Origin: Boswellia sacra
Lineage: Eukaryota > Streptophyta > Magnoliopsida > Sapindales > Burseraceae
Direction: 5' to 3'
Assembly: GCA_013180625.2 (NCBI GenBank)
Contig: SNVD02016092.1
Location: 930,001-994,000 of the forward strand
DNA length: 64,000 nucleotides
Shown piece by piece: positions 22,000 through 34,067 of this stretch. Position 1 is the stretch's first letter. Each line of letters begins with the position of its first letter. The position numbers were made by a program, and so were the translations under genes. A model generated the notes under the pieces. The model was not told the DNA's origin. It searched no databases and saw only the letters and a list, made by a program, of their open reading frames with translations.

Positions 22000-24300
22000 A
22001 TGGAGAAATATTTCAAAAGAAAGTCAACATCACCGCCTCTATTAAAGACAAATCAAGATAGTTCAAATCAAGATGGTTCAAAAGATGATGTGGAAACCAT
22101 TTTATCTAATCTTCCTACAGACCCCGGTTTACGACCTCGGATTTTAGATTATAATCCAAATATTCGAGATCTAGTTCGAAGGGCATACTTGCAAAAGGGT
22201 CCATGTCAACCTAGAGACCATGAGTTTCCTTTCAAAAAATTTGGACAACTATCAAGACGATTTGTTTATTCTTGGTTTGATGAATACCCTGGTTGGTTGG
22301 AGTATAGTGTAGCAAAGAATGCGGCATTTTGTCTTTATTGTTATCTTTTCAAGCCACAAATGGGTGATCAAGGAGGTGGTGAGTGTTTTGTTGGTGAAGG
22401 CTTTTCCAATTGGAAGAAGAAAGAAAAGCTTAGACAACATGTTGGAGGTCCCACTAGTATTCACATTGAAGCTAGGAGAAGTTGTGAAGCATTAATGAAT
22501 CAAAACCAACATATTGAAACATTTTTCTCCAAGCATTCGGATCAAGCTCGAAGTGAGTATTGAACTCGTTTGATTGCTTCCATTGATTGCATTCGATTTT
22601 TTTTTTAAAACAAGGGCTTGCTTTTCGGGGTAATGATGAATCTGAAGATTCATACAATCCAGGTAACTTCCTTGAGCTTTTACAATTCCTTGTTGATCAT
22701 AATGAGAATATTAAAGCTGTTACCTTGAAAAATGCTCATGATAACCTCAAATTGACATCTCCTGAGATTCAAAAAGACATTGTTAAAGTTGTTGTAGTTG
22801 AGACCACTAATGCCATTATTAAAGAGATGGGTGATGCATTGTTTTTCATTTTGGTTGATGAATCTCGGGATATATCAATGAAAGAGCAAATGGCTGTAGT
22901 ATTACGTTATGTGGATTCGAATGGACTTGTAGTTGAGCGGTTCATAGGAATTGAGCATGTTGCTAGTACTACAGCTCTTTCACTTAAAGCATCACTAGAT
23001 AACCTATTTTCAAGGCATGGATTAAGCATCTCTAGATTGCGTGGGCAAGTTTATGACGGAGCTAGTAATATGAAAGGTGAGATTAATGGTCTTAAAGCAT
23101 TAATTATGAATGAGAATAGTTGTGCTTACTATATTCATTGTTTCTCTCACAACTTCAATTAGCGTTAGTTGCTGTTGCAAGGAATCATGGTGATGTTGAT
23201 ACTCTTTTTAGTGTTGTTACTAACATTGTGAATGTTGTTGGGGCATCATCTAAACGTCGTGATATTCTTCAAGAGAAACGAGCTATTGAGCTTATCCAAG
23301 CACTCAATGATGGTAGTCTTTCAAGTGGGCAAGGATTAAATCAAGAGACTACATTGAAACGTTGTGGTGAAACAAGGTGGGGTTCACATTTTGGTACTTT
23401 AGTGAGCATAATTCATATGTTTTCAGCGTTAATTGATGTACTTGAAATAGTTGCTGATGATGGAGAAAATAATAATAAAAAAATATGAAGCAAAGACATT
23501 ACTAATGTGGATGCAATCATTTGATATTGTGTTTACTCTTCATTTGATGAAAGATATAATGGGTGTCACAAATGAATTGTCACAAGCATTACAAAAAAAT
23601 GATCAAGATATTGTGAATGCAATGATGTTGGTTAGATTGTGTAAACAACGGTTGCAAACAATGAGAGAAAGTGGGTGGGATTCTTTGCTTGATGAAGTTA
23701 CTTCTTTTTGTGTCAAGCATCGTGTTCATGTTCTAAAGATGAAGGATGTGTATCTAAATCCAAGGCGATCACAACGCAAAGCTCAAGAAATCACGAATTT
23801 GCAACATTATCGTGTTGAGCTATTTTATTCCATTTTAGATATGCAACTTCAAGAGTTGAATATCGTTTTAATGAGGCTAACACTGAGTTACTTTTTTGTG
23901 TGGCATGTCTATGTCCAAATGAATCATTTTCTGCTTTTGATAAGAAAAAACTTATACGTTTTGCACACTTTTATCCTAAAGAATTCTCTTCAATAGACCT
24001 TATGGCAATTGAGTTTCAACTTGATACTTATATTATGGATATGCGTTCTAGTGTTGAGTTTTCAGGATTGAAAGGGATTAGTGATCTTGCAAGGCGTATG
24101 GTTGAAACTTAAAGAGATAAGGTATATCCACTAGTTTACATGCTTGTGACTTTGGCTTTGATCTACCTGTTCCTACAGCTACTGTGGAGAGGGTATTTTC
24201 AACTATGAATATTGTGAAAAACCGATTACGAAATCAGAGAATGACCAATGGATGAATGATAGTTTGATTGTATATATAGAGAAAGATATAGCTAGTAGTA
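22000..24300 (+). pseudogene. hAT transposase (TTF-type zinc finger, DUF4371, hAT dimerisation), broken
   Basis: The start ATG at 22000 opens MEKYFKRKSTSPPLLK, typical of the TTF-type zinc finger/hAT family. Segments in order: TTF zinc finger (RFVYSWFDEYPGWLEYS, AFCLYCYLF, 22255-22360); DUF4371 core (FILVDESRDISMKEQ, 22840-22890; RGQVYDGASNMKG; HCFSHNF); a middle CGETRWGSH (about 23360); and a C-terminal dimerisation motif with LPVPTATVERVFSTMN around 24160-24215. The gene is dead: stop at 22561, frameshifts near 22600, 23150, 23480, 23860 and 24110. Only fragments of 60-190 residues stay open. The 3' terminus of the element is at 24483. Some such genes are domesticated, but the damage argues against it here. 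Confidence 0.9.
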
Positions 24301-24449
24301 TTGACAATGAAATCATTATATAACGCTTTCAAAATATGAAAAAGTGTCGTGGACAGTTATAGATCAATAAATATTTTATGAACTTTTATTAAGTATTCAT
24401 GTTTATTACTTGAGAAAAATTTTTATACCTATTGCTCTTTAATTTATTG

Positions 24450-24483
24450 CCCCTCCTTGGTGAAATTTCTGGCTCCGTCCCTG
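24450..24483. repeat. hAT right terminal inverted repeat
   Basis: Reads on the - strand CAGGGACGGAGCCAGAAATT, the canonical CAGGG(C/A)CGGAGCC terminus of plant hAT elements. It sits 180 bases after the end of the transposase relic. The following 8 bases gtgagcac would be one TSD copy; a matching copy upstream was not found. Confidence 0.65.
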
Positions 24484-26400
24484 GTGAGCACGACTGTATC
24501 CAATCGAGATACCATGCACTCAACAAAGAGAAATAAAATTATTATTATTAATTTTTTAAATTTTGATTGCTTGGCTGATGGCTAGAGATGTGTTTGCATT
24601 ATGGTACGATTTTGGATGAAACACCCTTAGCCCACTATTGGTAACTGACTTAATTAGAAGCGAAAACACCGCAGTCACCACTAGTGCCAATCAATCTAAC
24701 AACTTTAGCAATGGCATGAATAGCAGTGAGAGCAGCTTCAAGCACGACGGCAGTGGCGACAGCAACAATTAGGGGTGCTTCAATTTGATTTCATTGTGTA
24801 CTTGTTGGATTGAGTGAGCGTGAGAGTAATTGGATCATATGAAGTGTTTGTTCGATTGGTTTTGCTATTTGAGGCAGTTGACAAAAGAAGCTAGCTGACA
24901 GAGAAAGAAGCTAGCTGGATTGGTGTCGGTGTTGCAGCGTGGAGGAGAAAGAAGCTAGCTGTTTCTATTTGGTTAGCATAAGAAGATTGTGAGGGGTATT
25001 GGGAAAAAGAATTATTGTTGAGGGGAATTGATTTTAAAGGGTTTTCTTTAAAAAAAAATTAATGTGAGGGGATATTGGTGCTACTATGGTGGTGGCTTTA
25101 GGAAAGAGAGAAGAAAGAGAAAATCTATGCATGCTGTAAATTTCTGGGTTTTGTTGGTTTTCTGGGCTTTTATTGAGGTGTGTTGTGTTGCCAGTGGTAT
25201 TGGGAAAAAGAAAAGAAAGAGAAAGCCAGAGGAAGAAGACGAACTTGCAAAGAGAAAGAAATTTGAATTTTTATGTTATAATTAAAAAAGTTAAATGACC
25301 AATTTAACCATCTAAAATCAACCTATTTATATTTACTTGACGGAATTTTTAACAGAAGGGGTTTTGTGATAAACTTTTAAAAAACGTAGGAACGAAATTT
25401 ATGATAAAATACAAACGGTTCATATGCATGATATTAAGTCAAAAAGTAAGGGTATTTCATAACATTAACCCGAAGATTATTAGTAAGTTTTAAGTTTTAT
25501 TTTAAAATTTTAAATATTCTTAATAGGTAAATATTGACAATTTTAAAAATTTATATTTTTTTAGTTGAAGTTTTAACTGTTATTAACGGAGAGGGGAGGT
25601 ATGTGAAGTTTTCAGAATTAGAAGTGGTTATGTGTATTTGGAGACCATAGCTAAGCCTAAGGAGGTCGAGTCCCACCAAACTCAAAAACTATTATTAAGT
25701 TATTTTTAAAATATCATATAATATAAATAATATGTATTCGATTTTACTATTTTGGCCTCCTCAAGTCTTTTATATAACTAAATCCATGTAAGGATACAAT
25801 ATATATTAGAATTGATGGATCCACAAATTTTTTTATTATATTTAATTAATTAAATATTCTTTAAATAGGAAATAACACTTTCTAATTAAATAATATTTTT
25901 TGTTTAAATAAATTTCCTGTTAGACCAATAACTATTATCCTATATATTAAATAAAAAGAAAAGTAGTACATATTCTCACTCTTTTAATTTCTATATGGAT
26001 ACTTTAGTTATAGATATTTAAAGAGAATTACAAAAAAAATTAGTATAGAATCAATTTTCGTAATATAACAGAGCATCGAGTTCATTTTTAATACGTGATT
26101 AAGTTGATATAATTTTAATACAATTATTATATTTTTGTACATGTTATTGATATTAATATTTTTTATTATATAATTTTTATTGGTATTTTTTTGGACTTAT
26201 TTTATTAGTAAATTTTTTTTATTACTCAGCCTCGTAAAAATTTAATCCTATGTCCATAATTGGTTATATGAAATTTTGCAAACCTCAGGAGAAGTTGATG
26301 GAATTGACCCATATATAAAAAAAGTATATTCATTCATAAACTCAATTTGGTTGACGCTTGAAATGCTCTAATACATTAATTTTTTTTCATTCTTCTAGGT
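24484..26400. other. Intergenic, no gene supported
   Basis: 24590-25290 is of mixed composition, with repeated agaaagaagctagctg units (about 24886-24960) and Lys/Arg-rich short ORFs (25064-25285) that match no family. 25300-25480 and 25700-26390 are AT-rich. No gene or RNA recognised. Confidence 0.45.
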
Positions 26401-27482
26401 AAGGATGGCAATGGGGCAGGATGGGTCCGGGACAGAGGTACCCAACCCTGCCCCACCCCATTATTGCCCTTGAATGGGGCGTGACAAAAGATATTTCAAC
26501 GGAGCTAGACCTGCCTCGCCCCTGCCATTTACAATTTTTTTTTTTTCAATCTCATGTATAAGAAAAAATTAAAACATATATAACATATCTCAAATAACTG
26601 TAACCACTTTGTAACAATCTATTCAAACTAAAAATTATACGTACAATTCCAATCTAAAAATTCAATAACAATACCAACAAACAAAATGAATAAGTATATG
26701 GGTACAATCATAACAAACACACTTAATTGGATGATTTTTAGAAAATTGATACCTGTTCCAAGTTTTACAAAAATTTGCAAAATTCATTTAGACACATATA
26801 TGATACCTCACTAAAAATATTAGATAAAAAATGAGGTTATGGAACTTATGAAACAACTTAGATTTACCAACTCTCAAATTCTATCTAGCATATTTGCATT
26901 TTGAACAATAAGATTCGAAAAATCATAACAATTTCCACAAAGTTTCAAAATCATTAAATTTTCTAGATTCAAAGGAGACATATACAATATTACACATGCT
27001 AAAAATGAGAATTTTTGTGAAGCATAAGTCAATCAAAATTAGTTCGGTTTCCATGCTCTATTTTGAAAACAAGGAATTTCAAGTTTGTTGCTCGGACCTT
27101 GAAAATTCATCATAAATTGTAAAGACCTTCAATTTGAGCAAAATAACTTTTGTTTGAAAGATTTTTGAGTTTATAAAAAGATAGAAGAATCAATTTTACT
27201 TCATCAGTTATAACATTTTTTAATAAACCCAAACATGTCATAAAAAACAGTAAATATTTCTAGATTTGGGCAACAATATTAAAAAATTCACAAAAATCAA
27301 ATACTATAAATTTTCAAGTGAAATGAAATAATAGATAACCTTTGCGAAGTCTATATTAACATGTAAAAATTTTAGAGTCAGAAAAGAACTCAAAAAATCT
27401 TGAAAATTTTCTAAATATAAACTATTCTGAAAAATTTGCATATTTTAGGTACGGGCTGGGCGGGTGGGGGTGTTGTTCGCCG
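26401..27482. mobile_element. Unclassified repeat with AGGATGGCAATGGGGC end
   Basis: Begins aggatggcaatggggcagg and has a GC-rich head (to about 26530) in contrast to its AT-rich body. It closes with a second GC-rich patch, gggctgggcgggtgggggtg near 27452-27472. The head and tail are the two inverted ends of the family represented by the complete copy at 46308-46814. The right terminus is degraded here and no target duplication is visible. Class II is likely, but the superfamily is not established. Confidence 0.45.
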
Positions 27483-29580
27483 ATTTCAAAGTGCAAAGCA
27501 TATATAAAAATTTTCATAAAGTAATATATAAGATAATATATATATATATGTATTTACAAAAAGAATATGACTTTTCTAATTTTATTATCAATTTTAATTT
27601 AAACTTATTAAATATTGATAAATCTTAGATTTGTTTCTAATAGATTCCTAGCAACTAGCATTCACTCAAAAAATTTTAATAATCTCACAAATAATATGAT
27701 TTTCATAAACTATAAAAGAAATAACTTAATTTGGTTGTGGTAAGCCTTTTTCTAATAATATTTTTCGATCTTGGATTAAAATACAATTCAAATCAAACAC
27801 AATTGCATTTACTTTTATTTGGGTTTAAACCTTTTTCTAAACAAAAAAAGATAATATAGTTATTTTATAAAAAAACAGATATACAATTTAAAGATTTTCA
27901 AATGCCCAGAAAAAGCAATTACCTCTCGTGTTTTAATTGACTCCGTTTCTACTTACAGAGGTTATGACTATCTATAAGAAGTATATTTTTTCATATTTTT
28001 ATTTCAAATAATATTTTTAAAAACATGGAAATTCGAAAGTCGGCAGCTCTCTTTGAATTTGAGTTTGCTTACGTTAAAAATTATTTCTTATCCTCAATTT
28101 TCTAGTTTGCAAAGAAACCTCAACTGCAGCGACTATAAAAGTCATGTTAGGTCAAGTCAACTCGTTGGTCCATTTATTGTATTAATGATACGGTGCGAGC
28201 AGGTGATGAATAAGTAAACTAAACCCAACCTTCGCAAGTCTTCATGCCAAATTAATTTCTCTTGTGGCGAGACTTGTGGAATCATAGTGGAATAGTACCA
28301 CAAAACTCTGTCCAATACGACTTTCCAAATTTTTGTTTCTGTAATCCAATCAGATATTGGGTCAGTTTAGAATTATTATTAATGTATAAAAAATCATTTT
28401 TTCAGCAACAACGATCCAAAGGTGATTAAGATTGTTTCTCAACTGCTTAAAAAAAAAAAATGTTACAGAAAAAATCAGTTTCAGAGGAGGAGTCCAAAAG
28501 CAGGTGACGATGTGCTTTTAGAAATCAGACACTACTTCTAGAAAATGAAAAGTCAAAATTGCCCTCAACTAAAAATGAAAATATAAATTTATCCTTATTT
28601 ATTAAATTTTTTTATTAAATTTATAATTTTAATTAAAATAAATTTTAAATAATTGTTTATTTTTCATAATTTGTTTTAAAAAAATTAAAAACTGTTGGGA
28701 TAAGTCACCGAAGTGGTCACCGAAATCGTACCAGAGTGGTCACTGAAAAAGTCACCTGAGCGCGTCCTTGACACCTCTGCCATCAGAGTGATTGCCAAAA
28801 TACGATCTATGCAGCGTTGAAGGAATCAGAGATAAAAAGTTCGGTGTTCTACTACAAAACATAGTGAAACTTCTGGAGTCCCAATTCTGCCGCCTTATCT
28901 GGTGAAAAATAGCAATTGTTGCCTAAAATATTTCTACCATCAAGCCGATCAATTATGCACCAACGGTGTCGCTGGATGCGCCTTAGTCATGGTGGTCGAT
29001 GATGAATATGACGACAATCCGGTGACGCTCTGGTGTAATTTTTTTCTTTTCAATTTTTTCATTTTTTCAAATTTCATAAATAATTTAATTACTTAATTTA
29101 TATAATTTAAATTAAAAATATATTAAATAAATCCCATAAAAATAATAACTAATGGAAAGATAAAATCATATTCATTTAAAATGTATTGACTTATTATATT
29201 TTTATAAATTTAAAATTATGTTGTAAATAAATTTGTGGATTTTTCTATTAAATGTTAATTTTTAATTTTATTTGATTGTGATATAAATTAAAAATCAAAT
29301 TTAAACTTTGATGTAAGTTATATAGTCATGCATTTTGCATAAATTAAACAATATTTATAGTTTTAAAATATTATAGAATATTTATATTTATTAAAATAAA
29401 TTTACATAGATTTTTTTCTAAATAGTTAAAAAATTAATTATAAATTGTAATAGTTAAATATACAAAGTAATAATATACATGTTCATTTTGATCATTTTTA
29501 CATAATAAAAACTACAGCAATAGTAATCCCAAACACTCTCAATCCTACATTTGAAAAACAAAGCAAATTTTTAAAAGTTA
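27483..29580. other. Intergenic, no gene supported
   Basis: Mostly AT-rich. 28690-29040 is a GC-richer island with several gtcacc/ggtcac words and a 64-codon ORF (28902-29096) without family resemblance. 29500-29560 has caatagtaatcccaaacact, of the kind found at MITE ends. Nothing firm. Confidence 0.4.
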
Positions 29581-29700
29581 GTTTATCAAGGTTTATTTTT
29601 TTAAATAACCCCTTTTGGGGTCTCTTTTTCAAACCTGACCCTCTTTTTGTATTTTACTAATTTTGACCCCTTGTGGACATGAAAAGTCCAATTTAGCCTT
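29581..29700 (+). repeat. MULE left terminal inverted repeat
   Basis: Aligns with the reverse complement of 41790-41910. Shared words include gtttat/gtttga, aaat(g)acccc, a tattttactaattttgacccc versus tattttaactattattgacc block, and a trailing ataaaaag-like stretch. Identity is modest, indicating age. Confidence 0.7.
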
Positions 29701-30018
29701 AATAGTTAATATGAAAAGATGATTACAATACATACACTCACTCTCCTAACTCTCCAACACGTACACCCCAAAAGGACAAACTGAAAATTTTCTCACGAAA
29801 GGAATGTCAAGCTAGTGAGTGAAGGTTGAAATCCAAGAAGTTGATTGTTAAGTCAACGTTGAAAAAAGTGAAGGTATTCATAGTGTTGATGAAGTTAGGT
29901 TTAGATTCTGTCTTGAGATTTGTTTTTTCCATTTTTTATATTTGATATCTATTGAAGTGGTCCATGTTGAAGGAAATTAAGGCTTGAAACTGTGGGCTTG
30001 TTATGTAAAAACGTTTTT

Positions 30019-30242
30019 CACGATCCTTTTCTTGAAAATGTCGTGCAAAATGACCCTTTTCTCCAAAGGGTCGTGCTGCACGACCCTTTTCTCCAAAGAG
30101 TCGTGCTAAAGGGTCCTTCTCTCCAAAAGGATGTGCTACACGACCCTTTCTCGCACGACCCTTTTTTTCAATTAGTCATGGTATATAATGCTTTTGTCGA
30201 AATAGTCATGATACATAATACTTGTCTAACGGTCGTGCAATA
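30019..30242 (+). repeat. 30-bp palindromic tandem repeat array (left)
   Basis: About five imperfect 30-base units of the form cacgacccttttctccaaag + agtcgtgcta. Each is an inverted repeat with acgaccc and gggtcgt arms around a ttttctccaaa loop. Because 30 is a multiple of 3, the + strand reads a decapeptide repeat (HDPFLQRVVL). The array lies just 5' of the transposase start. It shares the core gcacgacc with the 33.05-33.58 kb array. Confidence 0.75.
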
Positions 30243-30301
30243 GAGTGAAATCTGTTTGAATTAATTGTAATGTTTTGTATTGGTATTGCAGGCTTCAGTG
30301 A

Positions 30302-32741
30302 ATGGATAATGTTCTTTTTCCTATCGTGTTTGATGGTGAATGGGTGTCGAGTGGCAGAGAATTTTTTTTTTCAATGGTCGTAGAAGCAAAGGTGTGACTT
30401 TGCCTATGTCAACAACCTATGAAGAGTTAGTTCGTAAAGTTTCTGAAGTCACCAATAAATCATTAGAGGAAAACACATTTTCATTGCAATATATGTTAAG
30501 GGCGCATATTCCACTTCCTCCATCAATAGTAGAAAGTGATAATGATTTGAAATATTTCTTAGAGGAAAAACTCAATATGGACCCTTCACATAGGATCCCC
30601 TTATATGCAATTGTTGAACCCCGTTCACATGAAATTGATATTGAAAATGGTATAGGTTTGAGGGAGGGTAGTAACCAACTTCTTACCAGTGTTCCCTTAA
30701 CATACTCAGAAGAACGTTGTCATGCAATTCCTTCCACTATTAATGAAGATGATGTGTTGGAAGAATCATTAGTTAATATTGATCTCGATCCTAGTCCCGT
30801 GGATGATTTACAGAATTTTGATAATGTCCAATCACCAGAATCGCGTTCATGTGACATTTCTCAATCTAATCGTGAAGGTTGTTTTCCTAGAGGTAATGAG
30901 TTTTCAACTAATCATGATCTGGGGAGTAATTCAAATTCATTTGCCACTTCTAATGTTGGGTTATCATGTAGACTTTCTGATAGTAACACCGATGTATATG
31001 TAAGCAGTGTGTTCAAGAATAAGAGGGATTTGCAGAATAAGATTAGCATTTTAGCAGTAAGAAGGAACTTTCAGTTTATGGAAAAAAGTCCAGCAAAACC
31101 TTTTACAAGATAGCATGTATAGATGAATTTTGCAAGTGGCGACTTCGTGCCATGAAAATCAAGAATTGTGATCTTTTTAAGGTGACAAAGTTTTGTGACG
31201 TACATACATGTGCTCTTAACAATCTTGAGCGAGATCATCGTCAAGCTACATCAAAGTTAATTGCTATGGATATTCATGAGAAGTACAATGATGTTGGAGT
31301 GACTTATGGACCTAATGATATTAGACATGATGTAGCAAAGAATTTTGGAATTCATATTTCTTATGGAAAGGCATGGCGAGCGCGGGAGCAAGCGTTAGAG
31401 TTGGTTCGGGGTTCACCAGAAGATTCATTCAGGTTATTGCCAAGATACTGTCATACTTTAGAGAAGCATGATCACGACACTATCACTCATATACATACTG
31501 ATCCACATGACCATTTCTTATATTTCTTTTTTGCCTTGGGTGCTTCCATACGTGGCTTTAGAACTTGTATAAGGCCCGTTGTTGCTGTAGATGGGATCTT
31601 TTTGAAGGGCAAATATAGAGGCACCCTGCTTGTGGTCGCAAGCATGGATGGTAACAATCAAATTTATCCTTTGGCGTTTGGTATTGTCGACTCCGAGAAT
31701 GATGCATCATGGGAGTGGTTTTTAACAAAATTGAAGGATGCTATTGGTTCTATTGAAGATATTGTGATAATCTTTGATCGTCATAAAAGCATAGGTAAAG
31801 GGGTAGGTAAAGTGTTTCCTGATGCTCAACATGGTGCTTATGTGTATCATATTTCACAAAATCTTAGGGCCAAATTCAAAGATGCGGTTATAAGTGATAT
31901 CTTCTTTACAGCCAGCAAAGTTTATCGTCAATGTAAGTTTGAGGACCTAATGCGACAAATTAATGGAATCGACCACCGTATTGCATAATATCTACACGAA
32001 GCTGGGTATGCAAAGTGGGCTCGTTAGCATTTTGATGGCAGAAGGTATAGTATTGTGACAACCAATATTGCAGAGTGCCTAAATGGTATTCTTAAGGAAG
32101 CACGAGAATTTCCCATTATGAAGCTAGTGGATCATATTATATCAGAGGTGTTGCAAAAATGGTTTTGTACATGTAGGGAGGAGGCAATTAACATGACAAC
32201 TCCACTAACAACATGGGCTGAGAAACAGTTGAAGAATAGGCACGAGGAAGGCCTTTCTTATAGAGTTGTTCCAATTAGCCTACACGAGTTTACTGTCAAA
32301 GATGGATATTTAGATGGTCATATAGACTTGCATGCAAGAACATGTAGCTGCCGAGAATTCTAGGTTGAACAGTTACCACGCAAACACGTTATTGCAGTGT
32401 GTAGAGTGCGTAACTTATCAGTCTATACTTTTACTCATCACTTTTATAGGTCCGAAGTCCTATTGACTGCATATGCGGAGGCTATCTATCCTGTTGGTTC
32501 GTCTGAAGAGTGGGATATCCCAAATGAAGTTGAGGCACGTATAATATTACCCTCCGTAAAATGTCGCGGACGGGGTGGGCAAAAGAAGAATCGAATTCCA
32601 TCATTGGCTAAAGAAAGGACATCACGTAAATGTGGGAGATGTGGTGGCAGAAGTCATAATCGGAAGACATGCCGGTCGATGAATCCGCTGTCAACCCAAA
32701 GAAATCAGGAGGCTCTATTAAATCATACCGGTGGGGAGTAA
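30302..32741 (+). pseudogene. MULE transposase (mudrA type), broken
   Basis: The ATG at 30302 (MDNVLFPIVFDGEW) is the family-like start; the frame is lost by an indel in the T run at 30362-30371 and picked up from 30340. N-terminal PB1-like/MuDR region about 30310-30640; a linker; then another shift near 31095. The MULE DDE core runs from about 31560: VVAVDGIFLKGKYRGTL, the SWEWFL motif, FDRHKSIGKG, then HGAYVYHISQNL. A SWIM zinc finger is at 32320-32395 (TCSCREF, then LPRKHV, where the usual Cys is Arg). A C-terminal zinc knuckle CGRCGGRSHNRKTC follows near 32635. In-frame stops at 31986, about 32026 and 32361 fit C-to-T changes of Gln codons. This copy cannot make transposase. Confidence 0.9.
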
Positions 32742-33043
32742 CCACATGTACCTACTGCTTTTTAAAAGCTTTACTTTAAGCAATGGATGTGTGTGTTGCA
32801 ATCGTTTATGGATGTGTGTGTTGTAATTGTTTTGTTGGACATGTTAGTGGTTGATGTTGTTGCCTAATGACTTCAATAAATAACATTATTATTAAGTTGT
32901 TCTTGTACACCGGTTAGTTATGGCATTGTAATGCAATTTCATTTCTCTTACATTGTAATTATATATAATATCAATAGAAATGGACAAGAGTAACATCTAA
33001 AACAGGATAAAGCATTATGTAATATAGTAAATTCTAAAATTTG

Positions 33044-33582
33044 GCACGACCAGGTCCTTCGATAAATCTGTTTTGTTGCAATAGAGTTAAATCAGTTTTA
33101 ATGCACGAGCCAGTCATGCTAGTCGTACAACAAAAAATAATGGGTTGTGAATTCTGCATATGAGCACAACCGGGTCGTGCAGCAAAACAGAATGTGTTTT
33201 GCATTTTGCATATGAGCACGACTCGGTCGTGCAACAAAACAGAATGGGTTTTGAGTTCTGCATATGAGCACGAGCCGGTCGTGCAGCAAAACAGAATGTG
33301 TTTTGCATTCTGCATATGAGCACGACCTGGTCGTGCAACAAAATAGAATGGGTTTTGAATTTTGCATATGAGCACGACCCTGTCGTGCAGCAAAACAGAA
33401 TGTGTCTTGCATTCTGCATATGAGCACGACTGGGTCGTGCAGCAAAATAGATTGCGTTTTGCAATCTGCTTTCTTGCACGACCCCATTGTGCTATGAGCA
33501 TGACCCGGTCGTACAAGTAAACATAATCTGACTTATTGCACGACTGGGTCGTGCCGATTACACAGCCCAGTCATGCAATAAA
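33044..33582. repeat. 52-bp tandem repeat array with GCACGAC...GTCGTGC palindromes (right)
   Basis: Six regular units start gcatatgagcacgac at 33156, 33208, 33260, 33312, 33364 and 33416, exactly 52 bases apart; degenerate units flank them. Each contains an inverted repeat gcacgac(n3-4)gtcgtgc. Units alternate between an agaatgtgttttgcattct form and an agaatgggttttgagttct form, so the older duplication step was 104 bases. Unit length is not a multiple of 3, so all three - strand frames stay open across it by periodicity. These ORFs are not evidence of a protein. Confidence 0.85.
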
Positions 33583-33599
33583 ACAGATTCTGTTTAGGG

Positions 33600-34067
33600 C
33601 AATGTGCAGCAACGGGGAAATCCTGTTATCATTTTTTAAATGTTTCATCTTTTCCAGAGGAAAGAGAACCTACAGATATTCAACAACAAACTGGGAGCCA
33701 TGCATGACTAGCTCATCCTGTTTCTTCGCAAGCACAAACACAACAGCAAGGACAATCAAATGTATCTGGAAGACAACTATTTAGCTTATCCAAAGCCCAT
33801 GCTTACAGTTAAGTATAGATCCAGGTAGAAAAACAATAAGATTTTTTTAACGTATAAGATAGACACATGCCAAAGGAAAAGTAATGTGTAAAGTTGTCAG
33901 CTCCTCTGAGCTTTACATGGATACAAACGACAATAACATCACCAAAGGTATTACTCTGCAATTACTCATTCCAGCAAAATCAAATACATATATCCGAAAG
34001 AGTATTACAAAGTTTGAGAAGAATGTCATGGCTTCTAAACTGCGGAATTTCAACATGGTTTGGGAGC
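33600..34067. other. MULE interior between array and Ulp1 gene, no gene
   Basis: Spacer 3' of the Ulp1 reading frame. Short ORFs on both strands (33536-33784, 33884-34147 +) overlap the antisense of Ulp1 or have no family resemblance. Confidence 0.4.

Noticed and set aside
25064..25285. 73-codon Lys/Arg-rich ORF with a hydrophobic stretch
   Set aside because: Low complexity, no family resemblance, no gene context.
25630..25690. B-box-like ggtcgagtccc, possible tRNA or SINE
   Set aside because: No cloverleaf, no convincing A box, no poly(A) and no flanking direct repeat.
28902..29096. 64-codon + strand ORF in a GC-richer island
   Set aside because: No motif or homologous family recognised; runs into AT-rich tail.
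33034..33516. Three overlapping - strand ORFs of 120-160 codons rich in Cys/Phe/Ala
   Set aside because: They arise from the 52-bp tandem repeat, which has no stop in any - strand frame; the same peptide cycles through all frames.
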